Assembly: GCA_007122335.1 (NCBI GenBank)
Contig: SKTZ01000026.1
Coordinates: forward strand, 1 to 64,000
Length of the DNA: 64,000 nt
Reading direction: 5' to 3'
Origin: Bacillota bacterium
Lineage (GTDB): Bacteria > Bacillota > Halanaerobiia > B1SED10-174
Below, one piece after another: positions 7,290 to 16,546 of this stretch (the stretch's first letter is position 1; every line of letters begins with the position of its first letter). A program made the translations under genes and the position numbers. The notes beneath the pieces are model-generated. The model saw nothing but the letters and a program-made list of their open reading frames with translations, was not told the DNA's origin and made no database searches.

Positions 7290-9335
7290 CTATCTGCTTT
7301 GGATTTCCTCAAGGAATTCGGGAAGATCCTCCTTATCCAGAAGAACCTTGCGGGGCTTACTTCCTGCAAAAGCACCAATAATTCCATCCTGTTCCATTGT
7401 ATCAATCATCCTGGCCGCGCGAGTATAACCGATATTCATCCGCCTCTGTAAAATGGAAATGGAGGCCTGTCCGCTTTCAACAACCAGTTGAACTGCTTCA
7501 GAGTAGAGAGTATCCCTTTTCTCACTGGTCAAACTGGTTTCAGCTGTCCCAATATCTTCAAGTTCCATCTCGTAATTGGGATCTTGCTGATCTTTTATAA
7601 ATTTTACTACCTTTTTTACTTCTGCAGTTGAAACAAAAGGTCCCTGGATGCGGACCGGTTTGATCGCGCCTACTGGAGAATAGAGCATATCCCCGTCCCC
7701 CATCAATTTCTCCGCGCCACCCATATCCAGGATAGTTCGGGAATCTGTTTGGGAGGAAACATAGAAGGAAATCCGGGTTGGAATATTTACCTTAATCAAC
7801 CCGGTAATTATATCAACTGAAGGCCGCTGAGTTGCTATAATCAAGTGTATCCCCGCAGCCCTGGCCATTTGCGCCAGCCGACAGATAGAATCTTCGACAT
7901 CCTTGGGAGCAGCCATCATTAAATCAGCAAGTTCATCAATTATTATTACAATCAAAGGAAGAACCTTTTCCGGGTCTTCCATTTCCTGAATTTCATTATA
8001 TTCACTGATCCCCCGAACACCCAATTCGGAAAAAAGCTCGTACCTGTTCTGCATCTCCTGGACCATTTGCTGCAAAACTCCTGCGGCCTTATTCACCTGG
8101 TTCACCACAGGAACAAGCAGGTGAGGAAGTGCTTTGAAATTGGTCAATTCTACCTGCTTTGGATCTATCAATACCAGTCTTACCTCTTCAGGAGTTGCCC
8201 GGTAAAGAAGGCTCAAAATCAAGGTATTTAAGGCGACACTTTTTCCGGTCCCGGTTGCTCCAGCAATTAGAAGATGGGGCATTTTGCCAAGATCTTTTAC
8301 AACAGGCTGGCCAGCAATATCTTTACCCAGGACAAGAGACAGTAAAGCTGGGTTATCAGCGTAAGCACTGCTGGCAAGGATTTGCCTTAAACCAACCACC
8401 TGTTGGGCGTTATGGGGAACTTCAATTCCCAGAGCTGCTTTCCCGGGAATTGGGGCCTCAATTCGGACATCTGGAGCAGCAAGGGCAAGAGCGATATCGT
8501 CCGCAAGGTTTACTATCCGACTCACCTTGACCCCTGGAGCTGGTTGTAATTCATAACGGGAAATTCTGGGGCCATGAGTCACCTTAATTACCTGGGCATC
8601 AATTCCAAAATCACTCAGGGTCTTCTCCAAAAGTTGGGTTTGATCTTCGGGCTTTTTATGAGCTGTCCCGTTATGGTTCCGCAGAAGATGCAGCGGGGGC
8701 AGGCGATAGCCCGTTCCGGGTTTGGGAACAATTACTGGTGCTTCTTCCGGTTCTTCCTCTTTTTTATCTTCCCAGCTCTCCTCTATTACCCGTTTTTTGG
8801 GTGCAGCCCGTTTTTTCCTTCGGGGAGGCTTCTCCTTTTTCCTGAAAGAAAACAATCCAACTATTTTCCGCCATAGATCAGCTAATTCCATTCCCGACCA
8901 GAATAAAAGCCCAATCAAACCAATAACTACCAAGACCATATAAGAAAATGGGTCGGAGAAAAATTGCCTGACCAGCCAGATAAGGCTTCCGCCAAACAAG
9001 CCTCCCCCACGGCTGCGCATTCCTTCATATATCTCTTCCCCTGAGGGCAAACCGGCATGGAAAAATGCTAAAAAAACCAGGAAAACCAGGGTAATTCCCA
9101 GTTGAGACAAACCCAGTTGAATTTTTTTATTCTTTAATAGCTGGTAACCAAGATAAAAAAGCAGGAAGGGAAAAAGGAAAACACCCTGGCCCAGGAAAAG
9201 ATGAATTAATCCAAACATTGATTCCCCAAATCTTCCAGTATCACCCCAAAAAAGGTGCAATATGTTGATAAGGCCCAGGACGAGGAAAATAATCCCCAGG
9301 ATTTCATTTTTTCTCTTTTCCGTAAGCCTTTTCAT
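7290..9335 (-). CDS. ftsK: FtsK/SpoIIIE family DNA translocase
   Basis: The 681-residue protein has about four N-terminal membrane helices (to residue 165), a basic and acidic linker, and the RecA-like motor with Walker A GATGTGKS (359-366), VLIDPKQVELTNF, and Walker B IIIIDELADL (about 460-470). The C-terminal winged-helix gamma domain (QRRMNIGYTRAARMID) should read KOPS/SRS-like sequences. It pumps chromosomal DNA through the closing division or sporulation septum. Length is close to short FtsK/SpoIIIE proteins. It heads the group ftsK-ymfK-rodZ-cvpA-CPBP-surE. Whether it acts in sporulation, vegetative division or both cannot be told. Confidence 0.95.
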   Translation of the reverse strand: MKRLTEKRKNEILGIIFLVLGLINILHLFWGDTGRFGESMFGLIHLFLGQGVFLFPFLLFYLGYQLLKNKKIQLGLSQLGITLVFLVFLAFFHAGLPSGEEIYEGMRSRGGGLFGGSLIWLVRQFFSDPFSYMVLVVIGLIGLLFWSGMELADLWRKIVGLFSFRKKEKPPRRKKRAAPKKRVIEESWEDKKEEEPEEAPVIVPKPGTGYRLPPLHLLRNHNGTAHKKPEDQTQLLEKTLSDFGIDAQVIKVTHGPRISRYELQPAPGVKVSRIVNLADDIALALAAPDVRIEAPIPGKAALGIEVPHNAQQVVGLRQILASSAYADNPALLSLVLGKDIAGQPVVKDLGKMPHLLIAGATGTGKSVALNTLILSLLYRATPEEVRLVLIDPKQVELTNFKALPHLLVPVVNQVNKAAGVLQQMVQEMQNRYELFSELGVRGISEYNEIQEMEDPEKVLPLIVIIIDELADLMMAAPKDVEDSICRLAQMARAAGIHLIIATQRPSVDIITGLIKVNIPTRISFYVSSQTDSRTILDMGGAEKLMGDGDMLYSPVGAIKPVRIQGPFVSTAEVKKVVKFIKDQQDPNYEMELEDIGTAETSLTSEKRDTLYSEAVQLVVESGQASISILQRRMNIGYTRAARMIDTMEQDGIIGAFAGSKPRKVLLDKEDLPEFLEEIQSR

Positions 9336-9408
9336 GGGTGTTTCACCTCGTGATATATATTCTCCCTTTTTAATCTTTGTCCTTCTTACCAGCTCCCCTA
9401 AAAGGAAT

Positions 9409-9417
9409 AATATACCA
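9409..9417 (-). promoter_or_regulatory. Possible extended -10 promoter before ftsK
   Basis: On the - strand TGGTATATT lies about 75 bases upstream of ftsK, with only a weak -35 (TTTTAT) 17 bases further upstream. The distance and the TG extension support it; it is otherwise weak. Confidence 0.35.
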
Positions 9418-9440
9418 TTTAACCTCCGGGAATAAAAGAA

Positions 9441-11087
9441 TTAATTACGATCTTTTAGCATGATTTTGGCAATGTTGGAAACGTGGTCACCTATTCTTTC
9501 CAGGTTACTCAGAATATCAACGAATACAATTCCCGATCCCGGATAGCACAATCCTTCATTTAATCTCTGGATATGATTTTCCCGATATTCATTTTCCAGA
9601 TCATCTACTTCATCTTCAAAACGAAGAACTTTCACTGCAGTGGCAAGATCTCCTGTACTCAGGGATTTTATACCCTCATCAATCGTCTGCATAACCCGAT
9701 CAAACATATTGTTGAGTTCGCCAATGGCCCGGTCGGAAAAAGGAAGTTTGTTTTCCATCTTATATTCCGCAAGTTCTACAATATTTTCTGCATGATCTCC
9801 TATCCTCTCAATATCATTGATTATGTGGAAATAATTATTGAGCCTTGCAGAATAGACCTCGTCCATGGACTGACGGGATAATTTGGCCAGGTAATCAGTA
9901 ATTTTTGTTTCCAGGGCATCAATAGCTTCTTCCCGTTCAAAGAAATTATCTATAAGGTTTTCTTCTTCATCCATAAAAATCCGGCGGGAATCCCCAACAT
10001 TTACATAGGCCAGGTCAGCCATCCGCAGTAATTCTTTATGGGCCTGTTCTAAAGCAACAACTGGAGTTTTAAGCATCCTTTCATCCAGGTAAATGGGACC
10101 TTTGTGTAATATTTCCTCTTTCCCTGGAATCAGTCTAATAACCAGGTTGGTTAAAAAAGCAATAAATGGGAACCAGATTAAGGTATTGGTAATATTAAAA
10201 GCTGTGTGTGTGTTGGCGATTAATCTCTGTACATTCCAGGTGTGGCCGAAATATTCGGCTATGTTCTGGAAAAAGGATTCCAAATAACCTGAAAATCCTG
10301 GAACAAGGTAAAAAACGACAATAAATACACCCGTTCCCAGGACATTAAAAACCATATGGGCCATTGCAGTACGCCGGGCTGAAAGTTTGGTGCCCAGACT
10401 AGATAACATGGCTGTAAAAGTTGTCCCAATATTATCTCCCAGCAAAATAGGGATCGCAACAGTAAAATCGATAGCCCCAACCGAAGCTAAACTAATCAAA
10501 ATACCAATAGTCGCACTACTGCTCTGAACAAGGGCAGTTGTCATTGCCCCAACCAGAATCCCCAGGATGGGAAGAGCCCCAAACTTAGAGAAAAATTCCC
10601 GGAAAGCAGCAGAATCAGCCAGGGGAGCCATGGAGCCCTGCATAACAGTCATCCCCAGGAAGAGAAGCCCAAACCCGAAGATAACCTGTCCCAGTTGTTT
10701 AAACCTTTTTTGTTTGGTAAAAAATAACAAGAAAGCGCCTATCGCAATAGCAGGGAGAGAAAACCCTCCCAGATCAAAGGCAATCAACTGGGCGGTTATA
10801 GTTGTCCCAATATTTGCTCCCATTATAATCCCTACTGCCTGGCGCAAGGTCATCAGGCCGGCGTTAACAAAACCAACAGTCATAATGGTGGTAGCACTAC
10901 TGCTCTGAATTATTGCAGTAACACCCGCCCCGACCAGGACACCGGCCAGGGGATTGGAAGTCAATAGCTCAATAAAGCGTTGTAGTTTATCTCCTGCGGT
11001 TTTCTGGAGCCCTTCTCCCATCTGCCGCATGCCATAAATAAAGAGGCCAACGCCCCCGAGTAATTCTAAAATCATGAAGTACGACAA
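9441..11087 (-). CDS. Na/Pi cotransporter family protein with PhoU-like C-terminus
   Basis: About 548 residues. The membrane half has the duplicated SLC34/NptA signature: TAIIQSSSATT and, later, TALVQSSSAT, each followed by a helix and a conserved GANIGTT or GDNIGTT. The last 200 residues are helical with PhoU-type repeats (LNNYFHIINDIERIGDHAEN and ILSNLERIGDHVSN). Such proteins export or import phosphate with sodium, with the PhoU part as a likely regulator. I prefer the TTG start at 11087, eight bases after GGAGGG; a GTG at 11096 directly abuts that site. It appears to be transcribed alone. Confidence 0.9.
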   Translation of the reverse strand: MSYFMILELLGGVGLFIYGMRQMGEGLQKTAGDKLQRFIELLTSNPLAGVLVGAGVTAIIQSSSATTIMTVGFVNAGLMTLRQAVGIIMGANIGTTITAQLIAFDLGGFSLPAIAIGAFLLFFTKQKRFKQLGQVIFGFGLLFLGMTVMQGSMAPLADSAAFREFFSKFGALPILGILVGAMTTALVQSSSATIGILISLASVGAIDFTVAIPILLGDNIGTTFTAMLSSLGTKLSARRTAMAHMVFNVLGTGVFIVVFYLVPGFSGYLESFFQNIAEYFGHTWNVQRLIANTHTAFNITNTLIWFPFIAFLTNLVIRLIPGKEEILHKGPIYLDERMLKTPVVALEQAHKELLRMADLAYVNVGDSRRIFMDEEENLIDNFFEREEAIDALETKITDYLAKLSRQSMDEVYSARLNNYFHIINDIERIGDHAENIVELAEYKMENKLPFSDRAIGELNNMFDRVMQTIDEGIKSLSTGDLATAVKVLRFEDEVDDLENEYRENHIQRLNEGLCYPGSGIVFVDILSNLERIGDHVSNIAKIMLKDRN

Positions 11088-11227
11088 TCCCCACACCCTC
11101 CTCCATCCGGTTCCAACTGGGCTATTACCTTTTTCCTTCTATGCCCAGACGAACAATTCCTTTATTGATAGCAATAAATTGGGTTATAAAGTTCTTCTAA
11201 CAGTAACTATCAGAAAAAAATGAAGCA

Positions 11228-11256
11228 CCCCTCCTGGCTTTTTTTGGCAGGAGGGG
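11228..11256 (-). terminator. Terminator hairpin after rnj
   Basis: CCCCTCCTG (11228-11236) pairs with CAGGAGGGG (11248-11256). On the - strand it starts 8 bases after the rnj stop; the T-run follows after a short spacer. The + strand side also has a short T-run, so it could act both ways. The rest of the gap to 11097 shows no clear promoter. Confidence 0.7.
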
Positions 11257-11263
11257 ATTTTTG

Positions 11264-12919
11264 CTATACATCCATGATAATAGGTAGGATCATGGGGCGT
11301 CGCTTAATTTTTTGATAAACAAAACCACTCAGGGCATCCCGGATTCGGTTTTTAAGACGGGACCATTGTTTAATCCCATTTGCTGAACACTTATCAAGGG
11401 TTCTTTCTACAATTTCCGTTGCCTGCTGAATCAGTTCCTCAGACTCCCTCATATAAACAAACCCCCGGGTTACAATATCCGGTCCAGAAACTATTTTCCC
11501 CGTTTCACTGTCAATGGTTAGAACAACGATTAAAATTCCATCCTGGGAAAGAAGTCTGCGATCCCTTAAAACAACAGTCCCCACATCACCAATTCCCAGC
11601 CCGTCAACCAAAACCCGGTCAACACCAACATTTCCGTTGATCTTCCCACGATCATCATTTAGGTCAAGAACGGCTCCAGGTTCGAGAATAAAAATATTAT
11701 CTTTTTTAATCCCCAGGCTTTCTGCAAGTTGAGCATGATGGTACAAATGACGGTATTCACCATGAACCGGGATAAAATAACGGGGGCGAACCAGGTTGCA
11801 CATTAACTTTAATTCTTCTCTGCTGGCGTGTCCGGATACATGGACACCGGAAATAGCCTGGTAAACCACATTCGCCCCAAGACGGTACAGCTTATTGATT
11901 GTTTCCCCGACCAGTCTTTCATTGCCCGGAATGGGCGATGCCGAAACCATGACTGTATCTCCAGCACAGACATTGACCTGCCGGTGTTCTCCATTAGCCA
12001 TCCGGGTGAGAGCGGCCATCGGTTCTCCCTGGCTACCTGTGGTAAGGATAGCGATTTTATCATGTTCAAGACTGTGCAGGTCTTTCATTTCTACCTGAAT
12101 ATCGTTGGGAATATCAAGAAAGCCCAATTCCGAAGCAATCTGACAGTTATGAATCATGCTCCTCCCAGTAATTGCAACCTTGCGCCGATACCGATTGGCT
12201 GCATCAAACACCTGCTGGATCCGATGAATATTGGAAGCAAATGTTGCAACGATTATCCTTCCCCGGGCCGTGGAGAAAACATCATCAATTTTCTCACCGA
12301 CAACCCTTTCTGATGGGGTAAAGCCTTCTCGTTCTGCATTGGTACTATCAGAAAACAGGGCCAAAACCCCTGAATCCCCGTACTCACTCAATTTATGATA
12401 ATCAACCACAATCCCATCGACAGGAGTTTGATCAAACTTAAAATCACTTGCATAGATAATTGGACCATAAGGGGTTTGTATAGCCAGGGCACAGGTATCA
12501 GCAATACTGTGGTTAACTCTAATCAATTCTACTTCAAAAGAACCAATCTTGGTTTTTTGGCGGGGCGATATTTCATTGAATTTTACTTCCTTGGATAAAT
12601 TGAATTCTTTTAATTTGGCCTTGACCAGTCCCAAAGCCAGTCTCGTCCCGTAAATAGGGACATCCAATTCTTCGATTATATAGGGGATCGCCCCTATATG
12701 GTCTTCGTGACCGTGGGTCAGGACCATCCCATCAATTCTTTTTTTGTTCTCCACAAGATAAGAAATATCAGGGATAACCAGATCTATTCCGAGGAGGTCA
12801 TCTTCAGGGAACATAACCCCGGCGTCAATAATTAAAATCCTTCCATCTTTTTCAATCAACATCATGTTTTTCCCGATTTCGCCAACCCCGCCCAGGGGGA
12901 TGGCCTTAATACTATCCAT
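11264..12919 (-). CDS. rnj: Ribonuclease J
   Basis: A 551-residue metallo-beta-lactamase/beta-CASP nuclease. The metal site is THGHEDH, with His69, His71, Asp73 and His74. Other family motifs are NHSIADTCAL, YASDFKFDQTP, LFSDSTNAEREGFTPSE, and SGHASREELKLM in the beta-CASP part. RNase J is a 5'-3' exo- and endoribonuclease of mRNA decay and rRNA maturation in Gram-positive bacteria. In B. subtilis a paralogue (rnjB) also lies just upstream of spoIIIE, so this may be the J2-type copy; only one is visible here. It has its own promoter and a terminator. Confidence 0.95.
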   Translation of the reverse strand: MDSIKAIPLGGVGEIGKNMMLIEKDGRILIIDAGVMFPEDDLLGIDLVIPDISYLVENKKRIDGMVLTHGHEDHIGAIPYIIEELDVPIYGTRLALGLVKAKLKEFNLSKEVKFNEISPRQKTKIGSFEVELIRVNHSIADTCALAIQTPYGPIIYASDFKFDQTPVDGIVVDYHKLSEYGDSGVLALFSDSTNAEREGFTPSERVVGEKIDDVFSTARGRIIVATFASNIHRIQQVFDAANRYRRKVAITGRSMIHNCQIASELGFLDIPNDIQVEMKDLHSLEHDKIAILTTGSQGEPMAALTRMANGEHRQVNVCAGDTVMVSASPIPGNERLVGETINKLYRLGANVVYQAISGVHVSGHASREELKLMCNLVRPRYFIPVHGEYRHLYHHAQLAESLGIKKDNIFILEPGAVLDLNDDRGKINGNVGVDRVLVDGLGIGDVGTVVLRDRRLLSQDGILIVVLTIDSETGKIVSGPDIVTRGFVYMRESEELIQQATEIVERTLDKCSANGIKQWSRLKNRIRDALSGFVYQKIKRRPMILPIIMDV

Positions 12920-12972
12920 TTATGTCAAAACACCTCCAAATAATTATCTTTCTAAGTAAATAAACCATTTTA

Positions 12973-13001
12973 ATTATACAACAGGGTGTGTAAAAAAACA
13001 A
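12973..13001 (-). promoter_or_regulatory. Sigma-A promoter of rnj
   Basis: On the - strand -35 TTGTTT (12996-13001) and perfect -10 TATAAT (12973-12978) are 17 bases apart, ending about 53 bases before the rnj ATG. The -35 overlaps the T-run of the dut terminator candidate. Confidence 0.7.
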
Positions 13002-13016
13002 GGAAAACCCCTTTCC
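12992..13016 (-). terminator. Weak terminator candidate after dut
   Basis: On the - strand GGAAA-GGGGT-TTTCC is followed by TTGTTTTTTT. The stem is only five pairs but the T-tract is good. It lies about 60 bases after the dut stop. Confidence 0.45.
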
Positions 13017-13077
13017 ACAAACCCTTACAGCGCCAAAAAAATGTTTTTGATTAAATTTGTTCCCAGAGCTCTTCCTT

Positions 13078-13509
13078 CTATTTCCCTGTTTGCCCAAAAC
13101 CTTTTTCTTTTCTTTCAGATTCTTCCAGTTCAGCAACCTGTTTCCATTCAATCTGTTCGTACTGGTGAATAATTAACTGGGCAATCCGATCCCCTTTTCT
13201 AATGGAGAAGGGTTTTTTCCCGTGGTTAATTAGGATAACACATATTTCCCCTCTAAAACCAGAATCAATTACTCCATCGGCGTTTAAAACGGTTACCCCG
13301 TATCTATTGGCTAATCCACTGCGGGGGTTAACATAACCAACATAACCCCGGGGAATAGCGATTGCAATCCCCGTGGGGACCGGCAAAAATTCGCCGGGGT
13401 TGATTAAACAATCTACTCTTGATTGTAAATCCAGGCCAGCATCCTCGCCGGGGTGTTGATAAACGGGGCACTGCCAGTCTTTTTCCAGAAGCTTGATTTC
13501 TATTTCCAT
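13078..13509 (-). CDS. dut: dUTP diphosphatase (trimeric dUTPase)
   Basis: The 143-residue enzyme hydrolyses dUTP to dUMP and PPi, keeping uracil out of DNA and feeding thymidylate synthesis. All five family motifs are present: EDAGLDL, NPRSGLA, GVIDSGFRGEI with the catalytic Asp, KGDRIAQLII, and a C-terminal GFGQTG for the P-loop-like lid. I chose ATG 13509, which follows GGGAGG by 8 bases and gives the usual length; the open frame extends further upstream but through a terminator hairpin. The gene stands between sleB and rnj. Confidence 0.94.
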   Translation of the reverse strand: MEIEIKLLEKDWQCPVYQHPGEDAGLDLQSRVDCLINPGEFLPVPTGIAIAIPRGYVGYVNPRSGLANRYGVTVLNADGVIDSGFRGEICVILINHGKKPFSIRKGDRIAQLIIHQYEQIEWKQVAELEESERKEKGFGQTGK

Positions 13510-13528
13510 TATAATTCCTCCCGAATAA

Positions 13529-13556
13529 GAAAAATAAAGGGAGCCCTTCGGCTCCC
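13529..13556 (-). terminator. Terminator between sleB and dut
   Basis: On the - strand the 7-bp stem GGGAGCC/GGCTCCC (13539-13556) with loop GAAG is followed by TTTATTTTTCTT. It begins 9 bases after the sleB stop and ends shortly before the dut ribosome-binding site, so dut may depend on read-through or on a promoter inside sleB. Confidence 0.8.
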
Positions 13557-13564
13557 CCAAAATA

Positions 13565-14476
13565 TTATCTTGCAAAAACATGATTCCCGATTATAACAGT
13601 TACCTCCCGACTCTTAACCCAGGAAGTATTGGTAGCAGTATTGGGATTAAAATAATAAATTGCCCCCCGTGTGGGGTCATTTCCCCGCAGAGCCTCCCTG
13701 GCAGCATCAAAGGCCTGTTGGTTGGGGGGAAGATTTATCTGTCCGTCCCGAACAACACAGAACTGCCCTGGTTGGTAAATAACCCCATGGAAAGTATCCG
13801 GGTAGTTGGGGCTTAATACCCGGTTAATTATAACTGCTCCAACGGCAACCTGTCCTATAAATGGTTCTCCCCGGGCTTCACCATGGATGGCTCGGGCCAG
13901 GATGTCTCTTTCCTCGGTACTTATGGTCCTCTCCACTGCCTGGCGGGGAGTTAAATTGTGAATCGGCAAATAGATTCGCTGCCCAATCCTTATATTCGGG
14001 CTGTCCAGCTCATTCAAGGCCTGGAGAAAAGCTGTGGTGGTATTAAATTCCCGGGCCAGGTCATATAGGCTGTCACCCCGTCGGACCTGGTAAATAATAA
14101 CTTTATCCCTGGGCAAATCAACTTCGGGCATTGGGGGCCTGATGTATATTGCACGAGGAATACGTTCCAGGGTTAATTCGGGAGACCCATTGGGGTTCAA
14201 GTTATCGTTTAAAGAAGGGATTTCTTTAACTGGTTTTTGCGGGATTATCAGTTCATCTCCCAGCCTGATCAGGTCATCCTTCAATCCGTTGGCCCACCGC
14301 AGACCATCAATGCTGGTCCCAAACCGTTGAGCTATTCCACTTAAAGTATCTCCTTCCACAACCTCATAAACAAAATAAAAATCAGGGAAAAAATTCGAGG
14401 CTTGAATGGAGAATGTAATGGTTAAAGTTAAAATAAAGGTAAGTATAAATACTATGCTGATTAATTTCCTCCCCAT
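13565..14476 (-). CDS. LysM-domain cell wall hydrolase, SleB type
   Basis: A 303-residue secreted protein. Residues 1-27 form a signal peptide with a long hydrophobic core. Two LysM modules follow (YEVVEGDTLSGIAQRFG near 36-80 and YQVRRGDSLYDLAREFN near 127-172). The C-terminal Hydrolase_2/SleB domain has the catalytic-Glu region ARAIHGEARGEPF and ends in the usual GAIYYFNP and IGNHVFAR. The family includes spore cortex-lytic transglycosylases such as SleB and CwlJ, so a role in germination or wall turnover is likely. Domain order (LysM pair before the hydrolase) differs from classic SleB, which has a PG_binding_1 domain. Confidence 0.9.
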   Translation of the reverse strand: MGRKLISIVFILTFILTLTITFSIQASNFFPDFYFVYEVVEGDTLSGIAQRFGTSIDGLRWANGLKDDLIRLGDELIIPQKPVKEIPSLNDNLNPNGSPELTLERIPRAIYIRPPMPEVDLPRDKVIIYQVRRGDSLYDLAREFNTTTAFLQALNELDSPNIRIGQRIYLPIHNLTPRQAVERTISTEERDILARAIHGEARGEPFIGQVAVGAVIINRVLSPNYPDTFHGVIYQPGQFCVVRDGQINLPPNQQAFDAAREALRGNDPTRGAIYYFNPNTATNTSWVKSREVTVIIGNHVFAR

Positions 14477-14509
14477 AAAAACCCTCCCTTTCCACCCAAA
14501 TTCGTCTTA

Positions 14510-16546
14510 TTATTTTTCAACCTCGGTCCAGATTTCTCCTGCTCTTTCCCAGAATTTTTTACCTGCGGTAAAAAGTTTTTGGGCTGACCCCTCTATAATT
14601 GGAAGCCTCTCGGGCAGAGTACTGCAGAAAATTTTCCCATAATTTTTGGTAAGAATCCTTCGATCCAGAACCAGAAGGATACCCCGGTCGGAAAAGCTTC
14701 TAATCAAACGCCCCCAACCCTGCTTGAACCGAATAATAGCCCGGGGTAGCATTAAATGAGTAAAGGAGTTTTTCCCCTGTTTCTCCAGTTCCCTGGCTTT
14801 TCCTGAAATCCAGGGATCATCAGGCACGGGAAAGGGAAGTCGAAATAAAATAACTGAGGTTAAATCTGCCCCTGGAAGGTCCACTCCTTCCCAGAAACTT
14901 GCTGTCCCCAGCATTATGGCTCGTGGGCTTTCCCTGAAATCACGGAGAAGTTGACTTACAGCCCTTTTACCCTGAACAAAAACTTCAACTCCTTTTTCCT
15001 CGCAAAAACCCTCGATCTCCCTATAGAAACTCTGCAGCATTTGATAAGAGGTAAACAAGAGTAAATTGCGGGGCCCCAGAACAGGAAAAACTTCCTGGAA
15101 AATCTCGATGCTTTTCCCCACAAAATCAGGATCCTGAGGCGGAGGGATATCCCGGGGTATTAAAAGGATTGCCTGCTGGTCATAATCAAAAGGCGAACCC
15201 AGGATCATGGTATCAGTTCGTTCTGAAGGTAGGCCTAAGTTTTCAGCAAAGTAAGCGCCCTGGTCGTTAATGGAAAGAGTTGCCGAGGTAAAAATCAGGC
15301 TTTCTACCTGTGGATACAGGGACTGGATCAGAAAATCATCTAGAAATAAAGGTAACGAGCGAAGAATTAAATTTTTCCCGTCCCCCTCCAGCCAGGAAAC
15401 AAAATTATCTCCCGGAAGATCAAGAAAATAATCCAGGGAGGCAATAAGCTTGCCCCAGCGATTTCTTAATTCGCCCAGGGCCAGGGTCAGTTCTTCGGGG
15501 AAAACTTCTTCCCCCACAACAAGCCCTCTATTCAATGCTTCCATACTCTCCAGCAATTCCAAGGGGGAATTCTGCAGTTTTTGCCACCAGCCCGGATAAA
15601 TAAATCGGGGGTTATTCCTTTCAAGTTCCCTGTCAAACTCAAAGAAAAAAGCCTGGGCCTTTTCCTCTAATCCCTGCAGGGCAGAAAAAAGAGTGGCAAA
15701 GTTCAAACCGTCTTTTTTTTCTTTCTGCAGTCGCCCCAAAAAATCCCTGATTTCCCCAATAATTTCTATTACCTCAACCTGGGAAAAATCAGTTCCCAGA
15801 AAATCAATTCCCGTTTGTTCCAGGTGATGAGCCTCGTCAAATATTATTACTTGATGAGAAGGCAAAAGGCTTTGTTCCTCAGAATTTTGCATCTTAAGGT
15901 CACTGAAAAAAAGGTGGTGATTAATTACAATTATATCGGCCTGCTGGCATTTCCGCCGGGCTTTTTGGACAAAGCAATCATTCTGATGGGGACAAAACTG
16001 CCCCTGGCAACCATCGGCATCTGCAGCAATTAAAGACCAGATTTCGGGGTGGTCTGCGAAAGACCATTCTTCAAAAGTCCCCTCTTCTGTTTCCTGGGAC
16101 CATAAATAAATCTGGGGTAAAAGGCGGACCGGGAATTGTTCTTTTTTTTGATGCAGAAACTGCAACCTGGTTCGGCACAAATAGTTGGACCGTCCCATTA
16201 AAACAGCAATTTCAAGATTTAAGTCCAGAATTTGGGCAACCTGGGGGATATCTTTTTGAGCCAGTTGCATCTGCAAATTTTTGGTGTAAGTAGAAATAAC
16301 CAGGGGTTGTTCTTCCTGGTCTGCATATAACATAGCAGGAACAAGGTATGAAAAAGTCTTTCCTACCCCGGTTCCTGCTTCGGCGATTAAAAACCTTTTT
16401 TCATTTATTGTCCTGGTTATTCTCCTGGCCAGATCCCTCTGAGAAGTTCTAATTTCAAACGGGGGGAAATTCTGCTGGAAAAGGCCTTCTGGAGCAAAAA
16501 ATTCTTCAATCTTACTGTACTCAATCAATGGGCGACTCTCCTTCAT
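14510..16546 (-). CDS. dinG: DinG-family ATP-dependent DNA helicase
   Basis: A 678-residue superfamily 2 (XPD/DinG-like) helicase. Walker A is AEAGTGVGKT (about 55-64) and the DEAH box is IIFDEAHHLE (near 235). Four Cys lie between motifs I and II (including CRTRL, CQGQFC and KCQQ), consistent with the Fe-S cluster of this family. Motifs IV-VI include LFTSYQMLQSF, GTASFWEGVDLPG and FKQGWGRLIRS. It lacks the N-terminal exonuclease domain found in B. subtilis DinG. The family unwinds 5'-tailed DNA and R- or D-loops. Its start overlaps the nfo stop by four bases, implying coupled translation of two repair enzymes. Confidence 0.92.
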   Translation of the reverse strand: MKESRPLIEYSKIEEFFAPEGLFQQNFPPFEIRTSQRDLARRITRTINEKRFLIAEAGTGVGKTFSYLVPAMLYADQEEQPLVISTYTKNLQMQLAQKDIPQVAQILDLNLEIAVLMGRSNYLCRTRLQFLHQKKEQFPVRLLPQIYLWSQETEEGTFEEWSFADHPEIWSLIAADADGCQGQFCPHQNDCFVQKARRKCQQADIIVINHHLFFSDLKMQNSEEQSLLPSHQVIIFDEAHHLEQTGIDFLGTDFSQVEVIEIIGEIRDFLGRLQKEKKDGLNFATLFSALQGLEEKAQAFFFEFDRELERNNPRFIYPGWWQKLQNSPLELLESMEALNRGLVVGEEVFPEELTLALGELRNRWGKLIASLDYFLDLPGDNFVSWLEGDGKNLILRSLPLFLDDFLIQSLYPQVESLIFTSATLSINDQGAYFAENLGLPSERTDTMILGSPFDYDQQAILLIPRDIPPPQDPDFVGKSIEIFQEVFPVLGPRNLLLFTSYQMLQSFYREIEGFCEEKGVEVFVQGKRAVSQLLRDFRESPRAIMLGTASFWEGVDLPGADLTSVILFRLPFPVPDDPWISGKARELEKQGKNSFTHLMLPRAIIRFKQGWGRLIRSFSDRGILLVLDRRILTKNYGKIFCSTLPERLPIIEGSAQKLFTAGKKFWERAGEIWTEVEK

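Noticed and set aside
13510..13581. Upstream extension of the dut reading frame
   Set aside because: It runs through the sleB terminator and the ribosome-binding site of dut; the extra 24 residues do not resemble dUTPase.
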